A stretch of DNA of 16,274 nt from Candidatus Woesearchaeota archaeon. Its GTDB lineage: Archaea; Nanobdellota; Nanobdellia; SCGC-AAA011-G17; JAPLZO01. Position 1 is the first letter of the stretch. Each line of letters opens with the position of its first letter. Of the stretch, positions 1-5,759 are shown one piece after another. The DNA is taken from the NCBI GenBank assembly GCA_026394995.1, contig JAPLZO010000047.1, positions 1 through 16,274 on the forward strand. The letters run 5' to 3'. The notes under the pieces were generated by a model. That model made no database searches, had not been told where the DNA came from, and saw nothing but the letters and a program-made list of their open reading frames with translations. The translations under genes were made by a program, and so were the position numbers.

Positions 1-1
1 T

Positions 2-514
2 TCTCCTTTAATAATATGTATTGGTGAAAACAATATAGTAAAGGGTCTTGATGAATTTTTAATAGACAAAGAAATTGAAGATTATACAGTTGATTTACCA
101 ATAGAAAAAGCATTTGGTCCAAAAGACCCAAAACTAATGAAAATAGTTCCAAGTAATATTTTTAAAAAACAAAAGATTACTCCTTTTCCGGGCTTACAGA
201 TTAATTTTGATGGTATTATTGGAACAATAATAACAGCTGGTTCTGGTCGTGTTATAGTTGACTTTAATCATCCATTAGCAGGCAAAGAACTAATTTATGA
301 AATTAAGATTAAACGTTTAATAACCGATACAAAAGAAAAATTAACAAGCATATTAAAGCCATTATCAAACAAAGATATTGAAATAAAACTTGAAAATAAT
401 ATAGCTAGTATTAATCTAAAAATCAATGAACAAATCCAACAACCTTTAATTAATAAAATTAAATCATTGATTCCTGAAATAAAAGATATAACATTTATAC
501 AAAAGAATAATTAA
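2..514 (+). CDS. FKBP/SlyD-type peptidyl-prolyl cis-trans isomerase (5' partial)
   Basis: The reading frame is open from base 2, so the N-terminus lies outside the window; 170 residues are visible. The FKBP domain is recognisable by a VKGLDE stretch near the left edge, followed by a flap-type region and the SlyD/FKBP signature VDFNHPLAGKELIYEI. The family catalyses prolyl cis-trans isomerisation and acts as a cytosolic folding chaperone. About 65 residues follow the FKBP core (NKDIEIKLENN onward) and look like a small beta-alpha domain of the kind seen in longer archaeal FKBPs. The gene ends 31 bp before ftsZ, on the same strand, but ftsZ has its own TATA box. The family call is firm; the full length is unknown. 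Confidence 0.9.
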   Translation, partial: SPLIICIGENNIVKGLDEFLIDKEIEDYTVDLPIEKAFGPKDPKLMKIVPSNIFKKQKITPFPGLQINFDGIIGTIITAGSGRVIVDFNHPLAGKELIYEIKIKRLITDTKEKLTSILKPLSNKDIEIKLENNIASINLKINEQIQQPLINKIKSLIPEIKDITFIQKNN

Positions 515-515
515 C

Positions 516-523
516 TTTAAATA
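516..523 (+). promoter_or_regulatory. TATA box of ftsZ (leaderless)
   Basis: TTTAAATA is centred about 26 bp before the ftsZ ATG and lies just after the stop codon of the isomerase gene. At normal archaeal TATA-to-start spacing, transcription would begin at or next to the A of the ATG. No Shine-Dalgarno motif precedes the ATG, which fits a leaderless transcript. Confidence 0.65.
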
Positions 524-545
524 CTAATAAGATAATTTAATCAAA

Positions 546-1652
546 ATGGAAAAAATAATAGAGGAAGCATCAAAGAGGTTAAATAAAGAGCGTGAACATA
601 TATATAATCCAGCAGATGAAGAACTCGAATTATTACTATCAAAACAAAAAGCAAAAATAAAAGTTGTTGGTACAGGTGGAGCTGGTAATAATACAATTAA
701 TCGTATTTCTGAAGTTGGTGTTACAGGCGCTGAAACAATAGCCATGAACACTGATGCTCAAGATTTATTATATACAAATGCTGATGTTAAAATTTTAATT
801 GGAAAAGAAATAACTCATGGCCTTGGAGCAGGTTCTATTCCTCAAGTAGGAGAAGAAGCAGCTCGTGAATCAGAACATGAAATTAAATCAAAATTAAATG
901 GTGCTGATATAGTCTTTATTACATGTGGTCTTGGTGGTGGAACAGGTACTGGTAGTGCACCAATAATAGCAGAACAAGCAAAAAAAGTAAATGCTTTAAC
1001 AGTTGGTATTGTAACCTTACCTTTTAATATGGAAGGCCAAAGAAGATATGAAAATGCAATAATTGGTCTCGAAAAACTTGAAAATGTTGTAGATACATTA
1101 ATAGTTATTCCTAATGATAAATTATTAGAACTAGCACCTGACTTACCATTACAAACAGCATTTAAAGTTGCAGATGAAATTTTAACAAATGCAGTAAAAG
1201 GTATTTCAGAACTTGTAACAAAAGCCGGTTTAGTTAATTTAGATTTTGCTGATATTAGAGCTGTAATGGGTCGTGGTGGTGTAGCCATGATTGGTGTTGG
1301 TGAATCTGATACAGAAAATCGTGCAGTAGAAGCAGTTCAAAAAGCAATTAATAATCCACTGCTTGATGTTGATATTACAGGAGCTAATGGAGCTTTAATC
1401 AATGTATCAGGTGGTCCTGATATGACCCTAGAAGAAGCCAAAAAAGTAGTTGAAACAGTTTCTGAAAAACTTGATCCTGATGCAAGGATAATATGGGGGG
1501 CTCAAATTTCTGAAGATTTAGCTCATACAATAAGAGCAATGTTAATAGTAACTGGTGTTAATTCACCTCAAATATTTGGCCCTAAAATGAAAGTTTCTCA
1601 AAAAGCTAGAAAAGAAATAGAAGATGAGTTAGGCATTGATTTTATAAGCTAA
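546..1652 (+). CDS. ftsZ: cell division GTPase FtsZ
   Basis: This is a tubulin-fold GTPase that polymerises into the division ring. The 368-residue protein has GTGGAGNN at about 43-49, the tubulin/FtsZ signature GGGTGTGSAP at about 130-139, the LPFNMEGQRR stretch at 158-167, and the T7 synergy loop NLDFAD at 231-236. The catalytic aspartates of that loop are intact. An N-terminal extension of about 37 charged residues precedes the GTPase core. The C-terminus is short, ending about 30 residues after the IVTGV strand with a charged helix (KARKEIEDELGIDFI), as in archaeal FtsZ1-type proteins. The assignment to FtsZ1 rather than FtsZ2 is inferred. sepF, its likely membrane anchor, lies 3.1 kb downstream. 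The ATG at 546 fits the TATA spacing. Confidence 0.97.
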   Translation: MEKIIEEASKRLNKEREHIYNPADEELELLLSKQKAKIKVVGTGGAGNNTINRISEVGVTGAETIAMNTDAQDLLYTNADVKILIGKEITHGLGAGSIPQVGEEAARESEHEIKSKLNGADIVFITCGLGGGTGTGSAPIIAEQAKKVNALTVGIVTLPFNMEGQRRYENAIIGLEKLENVVDTLIVIPNDKLLELAPDLPLQTAFKVADEILTNAVKGISELVTKAGLVNLDFADIRAVMGRGGVAMIGVGESDTENRAVEAVQKAINNPLLDVDITGANGALINVSGGPDMTLEEAKKVVETVSEKLDPDARIIWGAQISEDLAHTIRAMLIVTGVNSPQIFGPKMKVSQKARKEIEDELGIDFIS

Positions 1653-1671
1653 ATTCTTAATTTAACCAAAA

Positions 1672-1733
1672 ACTATATATATTTATTTTAATTGTATTCT
1701 TATATATAATTATTATAAAAAAGAGAAGAGGTG
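1672..1733 (+). promoter_or_regulatory. candidate TATA boxes and Shine-Dalgarno for the secreted Cys-rich gene
   Basis: There are two TATA-like runs: ACTATATATATTT at 1672-1684 and CTTATATATAAT at about 1699-1710. GAGGTGG at 1727-1733 is a good Shine-Dalgarno match. The upstream box would give a leader of about 25-35 nt that includes the Shine-Dalgarno. The downstream box would place the transcript start at the GTG itself. I favour the upstream box because the Shine-Dalgarno resembles those of the lipoprotein and antiporter genes in this window. Confidence 0.4.
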
Positions 1734-2159
1734 GTAAATATTAAGAATAGATCAATCATTCTATTAACTTTTCTATTTTTATTTGTGGGTTTTATAACAA
1801 CTGGTACTTCCATATTTAATGGCTCTACTGGTGAAGTTACTACTAATATTAACGCTTGTACACCAAATTGGCAATGTACTGCATGGAGTGCCTGTACAAG
1901 AAATATGCAATATAGACATTGTAGTGATAAAAACATTTGTGGAACAACATTTGGAAAACTTTCCACATCACAATATTGTTCATCACCTAATCCTGGACCA
2001 CCTGTACCAACAACTAATACAGCAACATCAGGAACTTCAGCATGTACATCTGGGTATAAATGTTATAGTACAAAATATGTAGGATATCAAAATGCAGATT
2101 GTACATGGAATGGCCTAAATTATTGTAGTAGTGGATGTTACAATGGAGGGTGTATATAA
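1731..2159 (+). CDS. small secreted protein with two six-cysteine modules (TSP1-like plus GYQ..C.W type)
   Basis: There is no named family I can assign. A signal peptide or membrane anchor (residues about 8-28, IILLTFLFLFVGF) is followed by two cysteine-rich modules. Module 1 has C43, C49, C55, C64, C70 and C83 in a W-x-C-x2-W-S-x-C setting, which resembles thrombospondin type 1 repeats. Module 2 has C105, C111, C124, C132, C136 and C141 around GYQNADCTW. A Pro/Thr/Ser linker (about 84-104) joins them. The even cysteine number suggests three disulfides per module and an extracellular location. Similar modules occur in surface proteins of DPANN archaea, from memory. The gene sits alone between ftsZ and secE, with its own promoter and terminator. 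The listed GTG start overlaps the Shine-Dalgarno; an in-frame ATT at 1740 is better placed. Confidence 0.75.
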   Translation: MVNIKNRSIILLTFLFLFVGFITTGTSIFNGSTGEVTTNINACTPNWQCTAWSACTRNMQYRHCSDKNICGTTFGKLSTSQYCSSPNPGPPVPTTNTATSGTSACTSGYKCYSTKYVGYQNADCTWNGLNYCSSGCYNGGCI

Positions 2160-2168
2160 AAACTAACC

Positions 2169-2204
2169 AGGACCTCTTTATAGGTCCTAAAACTTTTTTC
2201 TTTT
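2169..2204 (+). terminator. hairpin plus T-run terminator after the secreted gene
   Basis: A perfect 7-bp stem, AGGACCT (2169-2175) with AGGTCCT (2182-2188), encloses a 6-nt loop. It is followed after five bases by a T6 run (2194-2199) and further T-rich sequence. It starts 10 bp after the TAA of the secreted gene. Archaeal termination mainly needs the T-rich tract; a GC-containing hairpin of this quality is unusual in this AT-rich window. It would insulate secE-spt5-rpl11 from upstream transcription. Confidence 0.65.
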
Positions 2205-2256
2205 CCTATTTTGTTTTCCCGAGACTTTTTCTAAAAGGCTCTTAAAAATCCAAAAA

Positions 2257-2264
2257 TTTAAAAA
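2257..2264 (+). promoter_or_regulatory. TATA box of the secE-spt5-rpl11 operon
   Basis: TTTAAAAA is centred about 27 bp before the secE ATG, with an A-rich BRE-like stretch (CCAAAAA) directly upstream. No Shine-Dalgarno precedes the ATG, so a leaderless operon mRNA is expected. Confidence 0.6.
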
Positions 2265-2287
2265 GCCTTTATTTTATTGTTCTATTC

Positions 2288-2470
2288 ATGATTAATAGTA
2301 CAACATCCAAACTAAAAAATTTTATACAAGAATGTGTACGTGTATTAAAAGTTACCAAAAAACCAAATAATGAAGAACTTAAAATAATAGTTAAAATATC
2401 TGGTATGGGTATTTTAATAATAGGTATAATAGGCTTTATAATACAAATGTTATGGGAATTTTACAGATAA
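2288..2470 (+). CDS. secE: preprotein translocase subunit SecE (Sec61 gamma)
   Basis: This is the small clamp subunit of the SecYEG translocon, in the cytoplasmic membrane. The 60-residue protein has the family layout: an amphipathic cytosolic N-terminal helix (about 8-35, with FIQECVRVLKVTKKP) and one C-terminal transmembrane helix (about 36-57, IVKISGMGILIIGIIGFII). The length matches single-span archaeal SecE. It is followed 1 bp later by spt5, the gene order conserved in archaea (secE-spt5-rpl11), which supports the call as strongly as the sequence does. The ATG at 2288 fits the TATA spacing. Confidence 0.93.
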   Translation: MINSTTSKLKNFIQECVRVLKVTKKPNNEELKIIVKISGMGILIIGIIGFIIQMLWEFYR

Positions 2471-2471
2471 A

Positions 2472-2930
2472 ATGATATTTACATTAAGAACAACTGCAAA
2501 TCGTGAAGATCAAGTATTAGATTTCATTAGTTCTCATGTTCAAAAGAAAAAATTAGATGTATACTCTTTAATAAGACCTCATGGTTTACGTGGTTATATT
2601 TTTATAGAAGCTAGAGATAAAAGTTCAGCAGAAGAATCTTTCCATGGAGTTCCTTATGCTCGTGGTTTATTACCAAATACAATTGAATATAAAGAAATAG
2701 AACATATGCTAGAACAAGTTAAAGTTCAAGTTAATATTCAAAAGAGTGATATCGTTGAAATTATTTCTGGTCCATTTAAAAGAGAAAAAGCAAAGGTAAC
2801 TAGAATAGATCAAGCAAAAGAAGAAGTTATAGTTGAATTATTAGAAGCAGCTGTTCCTATTCCAATAACAGTAAAATTAGATGCAGTAAAAGTTATTAGA
2901 CGTGAAGAAGAAGAGAAGGGAAATGAGTAA
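2472..2930 (+). CDS. spt5: transcription elongation factor Spt5 (NusG homologue)
   Basis: Spt5 binds the RNA polymerase clamp, usually with Spt4, and promotes processive elongation. The 152-residue protein has an NGN domain (about 1-85, including SLIRPHGLRGYIFIEA) and a KOW domain (about 92-142) with the core KSDIVEIISGPFKREKAKV. The architecture and size match archaeal Spt5. It begins 1 bp after the secE stop and its 3' end overlaps the true start of rpl11 by 8 bp, so the three genes form a translationally coupled operon. A short acidic/lysine tail (RREEEEKGNE) ends the protein. Confidence 0.96.
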   Translation: MIFTLRTTANREDQVLDFISSHVQKKKLDVYSLIRPHGLRGYIFIEARDKSSAEESFHGVPYARGLLPNTIEYKEIEHMLEQVKVQVNIQKSDIVEIISGPFKREKAKVTRIDQAKEEVIVELLEAAVPIPITVKLDAVKVIRREEEEKGNE

Positions 2931-3642
2931 AAAAGAAAAAATTGAATTACTTGTAGAAGGCGGTAAAGCCGTTGCTGGTCCTGAAGTAGGTCAAAAACTT
3001 GGTCCATTAAAAATTAGTATTCCAGATGTTTTATCTAAAATAAATGAAAAAACTTCTCCTTTTAAGGGAATGAAAGTTCCTGTTAAATTATTTATAGATG
3101 TAAAAACAAAAGATGTTGAAATTCAAGTTGGAACTCCTCCTGTTTCAGAATTAATAAAAAAAGAATTAACTTTAGAAAAAGGTTCTGGTACTCCAAATAA
3201 AGAAAGAGCAGGTAATATCTCAATAGAACAAGTAATTAAGATTGCTAAAATGAAAAAGGATTCAATGTTTGTAAATGATCTAAAAGCAGCTGTAAAAAAT
3301 GTTATTGGTTCTTGCAATTCAATGGGTGTTTTAGTTGAAAGTATTCCAGCTAAAGAATTTGTAAAAAAAATAGATTCATATAATGATTACATAAAACAAG
3401 AAAAAACAGAAGTTTCTAAAGAAAAATTAGATAAATTAAAATTTGATTTAGAGGAACATCAAAAAGTCTATAAAAAAGAACAAGAAAAAATTAAAGCTCT
3501 TGAAGAAGCTACTACTCCTAAAACTGAAGTTCCAGCAGCTGAAGCTAAGAAAACAGAAGAAAAAGGTAAAGCTCCTGCTAAAGCTGAAACTCCAGCAGCT
3601 GAAGTTAAAAAAGAAGTTCCTAAAGAAGAAAAGAAAAAATAA
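2923..3642 (+). CDS. rpl11: large ribosomal subunit protein L11 with a C-terminal extension
   Basis: L11 forms the stalk base on 23S rRNA, where translational GTPases dock. The RNA- and factor-binding core (residues about 5-150) is clear: EGGKAVAGPEVGQKLGPLKI near the N-terminus and a C-terminal RNA-binding domain including AGNISIEQVIKIAKMKK and VIGSCNSMGV. I chose the ATG at 2923 (MSKKEKIELL), not an in-frame ATG at 2902, because L11 proteins start a few residues before the LLVEGG block. Archaeal L11 is usually about 160 aa; this one is 239. The extra 80 residues are a charged probable coiled coil (about 160-195), then a low-complexity Ala/Lys/Glu/Pro tail. Neither L1 nor L10 follows, so the usual archaeal ribosomal run is broken here. 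Confidence 0.95.
   Translation: MSKKEKIELLVEGGKAVAGPEVGQKLGPLKISIPDVLSKINEKTSPFKGMKVPVKLFIDVKTKDVEIQVGTPPVSELIKKELTLEKGSGTPNKERAGNISIEQVIKIAKMKKDSMFVNDLKAAVKNVIGSCNSMGVLVESIPAKEFVKKIDSYNDYIKQEKTEVSKEKLDKLKFDLEEHQKVYKKEQEKIKALEEATTPKTEVPAAEAKKTEEKGKAPAKAETPAAEVKKEVPKEEKKK
3531..3604 (+). repeat. short direct repeat in the L11 tail
   Basis: TCCAGCAGCTGAAG occurs at 3531-3544 and 3591-3604, in the same reading frame, encoding P-A-A-E twice. The surrounding KK/EE-rich codons are also partly duplicated. It suggests that the tail grew by local duplication. Confidence 0.6.
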
Positions 3643-3664
3643 ATTTCTATTAGCCAACAATAAA

Positions 3665-3673
3665 TTTATAAAT
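3665..3673 (+). promoter_or_regulatory. TATA box of tRNA-Pro
   Basis: TTTATAAAT is centred about 36 bp before the tRNA 5' end, which predicts a transcript start about 10 nt upstream of the mature tRNA. Confidence 0.55.
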
Positions 3674-3704
3674 CATATTCATAATAAATTACCTATAATC
3701 ACTT

Positions 3705-3779
3705 GGGGTTATGGGGTAGTCTGGTCTAGCCTTTCCGCTTTGGGAGCGGATGACCCAGGTTCGAATCCTGGTAACCCCA
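3705..3779 (+). tRNA. tRNA-Pro (anticodon TGG)
   Basis: A complete 75-nt cloverleaf with no intron. The acceptor stem GGGGTTA pairs with TAACCCC, with discriminator A at 3779. The anticodon stem TCCGC/GCGGA encloses TTTGGGA, with TGG at positions 34-36. The T-arm CCAGG-TTCGAAT-CCTGG is perfect. CCA is not encoded, so it must be added enzymatically. It reads CCA and, by wobble, other proline codons. Confidence 0.96.
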
Positions 3780-3798
3780 TTTTATTAAAAACAAAAGC

Positions 3799-3808
3799 TT
3801 TTTAAAAT
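3799..3808 (+). promoter_or_regulatory. TATA box of the rpl37ae operon
   Basis: CTTTTTAAAATA spans this site, centred about 25 bp before the ATG at 3829, with a CAAAAG element just upstream. No Shine-Dalgarno is present, so a leaderless mRNA is expected. Confidence 0.6.
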
Positions 3809-3828
3809 AAAAAAAACTAATCTTACAA

Positions 3829-4041
3829 ATGTCAAAAACAAAAAAAGTTGGATCTACAGGGCGTTATGGTACACGTTATGGAAAAACCATAAGAACCAAA
3901 GTATTGGAAGTAGAAAAAAAACAAAGAAAAAAGCAAAAATGTCCTCATTGTCTAAGATTCAAAGTTAAAAGAGTAGCTCCAGGAATTTGGTTATGTAAAA
4001 AATGTAATGTTAAATTTGCTGGAAAAGCTTATTACGTCTAA
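3829..4041 (+). CDS. rpl37ae: large ribosomal subunit protein L37Ae
   Basis: A 70-residue zinc-ribbon ribosomal protein of the archaeal/eukaryotic large subunit. The N-terminal block TGRYGTRYGKTIRTKV is the family signature. The zinc ligands are C-P-H-C and C-K-K-C, in a basic context. The length is slightly short of the usual range but complete. It is the first gene of a tight run with rpoP and prefoldin beta, a gene order common in archaea. The ATG fits the TATA spacing. Confidence 0.96.
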   Translation: MSKTKKVGSTGRYGTRYGKTIRTKVLEVEKKQRKKQKCPHCLRFKVKRVAPGIWLCKKCNVKFAGKAYYV

Positions 4042-4042
4042 A

Positions 4043-4180
4043 ATGTCATTATACAAATGTTTTAATTGTGGAAAAAAGATAAAAGAAGATTATCTAAAGA
4101 AAAAAGTAAGATGTCCTTATTGTGGCTCTAAAATACTATTTAAACCAAGAACAATATCTACTAAAGTAAAAGCAAGATGA
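4043..4180 (+). CDS. rpoP: DNA-directed RNA polymerase subunit P (Rpo12/RpoP)
   Basis: A 45-residue ORF, very short but complete, and the homologue of eukaryotic Rpb12. It begins MSLYKCFNCGKKI and has a second pair CPYCGSKI, giving the C-x2-C...C-x2-C zinc ribbon that anchors Rpo12 to the Rpo3/Rpo10 assembly platform. It continues with the basic tail FKPRTISTKVKAR, as in other archaeal RpoP. It starts 1 bp after the rpl37ae stop, and its TGA overlaps the prefoldin ATG by 4 nt (ATGA). Its place between rpl37ae and pfdB is the conserved archaeal order and confirms the call. Confidence 0.94.
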   Translation: MSLYKCFNCGKKIKEDYLKKKVRCPYCGSKILFKPRTISTKVKAR

Positions 4181-4506
4181 AATTAACAAAAGAAACTGAA
4201 CAAAAAATAGCTGAATTACAATTGCTCGAGCAGAATTTGCAAAATTTTATTTTACAAAAACAAACTTTCCAAGCTCAATTTTTGGAAGTAGACAATGCTC
4301 TAAACGAGCTTAACAATAGCAAGGAAGCTTATAAAATAATAGGTCCTATAATGGTTCACTCTACTACAGAAGAATTAAAAAAAGATTTAAATTCTAAAAA
4401 AGAAATACTAAATTTAAGAATCAAAAATATAGAAAAACAAGAGGATAAACTAAAAGAAAAAGCAGATTCTATTCAATCTGAAGTATTAAAACAAATTAAA
4501 AAATGA
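4177..4506 (+). CDS. pfdB: prefoldin beta subunit
   Basis: Prefoldin is a hexameric jellyfish-shaped chaperone that delivers unfolded proteins to the thermosome. This 109-residue protein has the beta-subunit layout: an N-terminal coiled-coil helix (about 3-48), a short beta-hairpin region with KIIGPIMVHSTTEEL (about 53-68), and a C-terminal coiled-coil helix (about 69-109). The alpha subunit is not in the window. It overlaps rpoP by 4 nt and the next gene by 4 nt, so it is in the middle of a translationally coupled operon. Confidence 0.92.
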   Translation: MKLTKETEQKIAELQLLEQNLQNFILQKQTFQAQFLEVDNALNELNNSKEAYKIIGPIMVHSTTEELKKDLNSKKEILNLRIKNIEKQEDKLKEKADSIQSEVLKQIKK

Positions 4507-4748
4507 TATCTCCAGAAATTTTAGAAAATTTGTCGCAAATAGAACAAGATTCAACTGTTCCTAAGAATATAAGATTTAAAATAAAAGCAGCTATTAATGC
4601 TTTACAAGAAGAAAAAGAAATATCACTAGATCTTAGGATTAACAAAGCATTACAAGAGCTAGATGATCTATCAGATAACCCCAACATACCTGTTTACACT
4701 AGAACGCAGATATGGAATGTTGTGAGTCTCCTAGAGTCCATTAAATAG
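4503..4748 (+). CDS. UPF0147 family protein
   Basis: An 81-residue all-helical protein of the archaeal UPF0147 family, whose function is unknown. The family-like core is DSTVPKNIRFKIKAAINAL (about 17-35), followed by an alternating acidic/basic helical region and NPNIPVYTRTQIWNVVSLL. The two V/I-P-x-x-[IT]-R elements look like an internal two-fold repeat of a helical hairpin. It overlaps prefoldin beta by 4 nt and is last in the rpl37ae operon. Its TAG stop is part of the promoter of sepF. Confidence 0.85.
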   Translation: MISPEILENLSQIEQDSTVPKNIRFKIKAAINALQEEKEISLDLRINKALQELDDLSDNPNIPVYTRTQIWNVVSLLESIK

Positions 4749-4761
4749 AAATCTTTATATA
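4746..4761 (+). promoter_or_regulatory. BRE-TATA promoter of sepF
   Basis: TAGAAATC is followed by TTTATATA (4754-4761). The TAG of the BRE-like TAGAAA is the stop codon of the UPF0147 gene. The TATA centre is about 46 bp before the ATG, which predicts a leader of about 20 nt carrying a Shine-Dalgarno. Confidence 0.6.
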
Positions 4762-4793
4762 TGAATTATTGTTCATTAAATAAATAATAACAT

Positions 4794-4798
4794 GGTGA
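4794..4798 (+). promoter_or_regulatory. Shine-Dalgarno of sepF
   Basis: GGTGA lies 4 nt before the ATG at 4803 and supports that start. It is one of few genes in the window with such a site. Confidence 0.6.
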
Positions 4799-4802
4799 AA
4801 AA

Positions 4803-5195
4803 ATGAGTGCATTTTCAAAAATAAAAGAAAAATTATTTGGAATTTCTTCAGGTTATAGTGAATATCCCGAGGAAGACTATGTAGAAATTGATACAAAAAA
4901 AGATGTTGGAAAAAGATCTAAAATTCTTGTTAAACCTTTTATCATCGAAGAATTTGCAGATATAAAGGAAACTCTAGATGCATTAAGAGAAGGTTACACA
5001 ATTGCCTTAATAAATATTAGACCACTAAAAGATAAAGATGTTATTGAACTTAAAAGAGCAGTTAATAAAATCAAAAAGACATGTGATGCTATCGAGGGAG
5101 ATATAGCTGGTTTTGGCGAAGATTGGATTGTAGTAACACCATCATTTGCACACATTTACAGAACTACTGATACAGAAGAAGTAGCAGAGAAGTAG
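4803..5195 (+). CDS. sepF: archaeal SepF, membrane anchor of the FtsZ ring
   Basis: The 130-residue protein has a short amphipathic N-terminal segment (MSAFSKIKEKLFG, about 1-13) able to bind the membrane, a variable acidic linker (about 14-40), and a SepF core (about 41-121). The core motifs are ALINIRPLKDKDVIELKRAV and CDAIEGDIAGFGEDWIVVTP. In haloarchaea and methanogens SepF binds the FtsZ C-terminus and tethers the ring to the membrane; that role here is inferred from the family. It has its own promoter and a Shine-Dalgarno, unlike its neighbours, and lies between two housekeeping genes. ftsZ is in the same window. Confidence 0.93.
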   Translation: MSAFSKIKEKLFGISSGYSEYPEEDYVEIDTKKDVGKRSKILVKPFIIEEFADIKETLDALREGYTIALINIRPLKDKDVIELKRAVNKIKKTCDAIEGDIAGFGEDWIVVTPSFAHIYRTTDTEEVAEK

Positions 5196-5208
5196 AAAAT
5201 CTTTTAAA
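5193..5208 (+). promoter_or_regulatory. BRE-TATA promoter of the ZPR1 gene
   Basis: TAGAAAATC is followed by TTTTAAAT; the TAG is the sepF stop codon. The TATA centre is 25 bp before the ATG at 5231 and no Shine-Dalgarno is present, so a leaderless mRNA is expected. Confidence 0.6.
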
Positions 5209-5230
5209 TGTATTTCTTATAATTTTTATC

Positions 5231-5752
5231 ATGGAAAAGCTAGAAAAACAGTTATGTCCTTTTTGTAACACTAAAAACTTAACTTTAACACAAGTAGAGG
5301 AAGATATTCCTTATTTTGGTAAAGTTTTTATTTTTTCAATGGCATGTTCTAATTGTAATTACTCTAAATCAGACGTTGAATCAATAGATAGAAAGGATCC
5401 TTCTCGCTATATAATCGAAATCAATTCAGAAGAAGATTTAAAAATTCGTATTGTTAAATCATCAGAAGCTACAATTAAAATTCCTCAATTAAGAATGTCT
5501 ATGACTCCTGGACCTGCTTCTATAGGTTTTATATCAAATATTGAAGGTATTTTAAGTAGATTTGAAAAAATTATTGAAGATGAATACAAAGATTCAGAAG
5601 ATGATGAAACAAAGAAACATGCTAAGAATTTATTAAAAAAGATAAGAAAAATTAAATTGGGTGATATTCCATTAAAGATAATTATAGAAGACCCTTCTGG
5701 TAACTCAGCTATTATATCACAAAAAGCAAAAATAGAAAAATTAAAAAAATAA
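5231..5752 (+). CDS. ZPR1-type zinc finger protein
   Basis: The protein has a C4 zinc finger at the N-terminus (C9, C12, C39, C42: CPFC ... CSNC) and then the ZPR1 beta-domain, with DPSRYIIEINSEEDLKIRIVKSSEATIKIPQL-type sequence at about 55-87. The motif MTPGPASIGFISNIEGIL (91-108) is characteristic. Single-domain archaeal ZPR1 is 160-200 aa, and this one is 173. Eukaryotic ZPR1 binds eEF1A and helps its folding; whether the archaeal form does the same is not established. The gene converges on the lipoprotein gene with a 7-bp gap. Confidence 0.9.
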   Translation: MEKLEKQLCPFCNTKNLTLTQVEEDIPYFGKVFIFSMACSNCNYSKSDVESIDRKDPSRYIIEINSEEDLKIRIVKSSEATIKIPQLRMSMTPGPASIGFISNIEGILSRFEKIIEDEYKDSEDDETKKHAKNLLKKIRKIKLGDIPLKIIIEDPSGNSAIISQKAKIEKLKK

Positions 5753-5759
5753 ATAAAAT

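Noticed and set aside
842..1288. 148-aa frame antisense to ftsZ
   Set aside because: It is a shadow of the strongly conserved ftsZ coding frame, with no family resemblance.
2234..2270. Inverted repeat AAAGGCT/AGCCTTT around the secE TATA box
   Set aside because: The 7-bp arms are 23 bp apart in very AT-rich sequence; the loop holds the TATA box and chance is likely.
2902..2922. Upstream ATG for L11
   Set aside because: It lies inside spt5 and adds MKKKRRE, which is not part of the L11 family start; the ATG at 2923 overlaps the spt5 stop in the usual coupled manner.
3500..3805. 101-aa frame over the L11 tail and tRNA-Pro
   Set aside because: It is an out-of-frame reading of lysine/alanine-rich codons that continues through the tRNA gene, so it is a shadow.
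4792..4806. Mini-ORF ATG-GTG-AAA-AAA-TGA overlapping the sepF start
   Set aside because: It gives a 4-residue peptide, and the same bases form the GGTGA Shine-Dalgarno of sepF, which is the simpler explanation.
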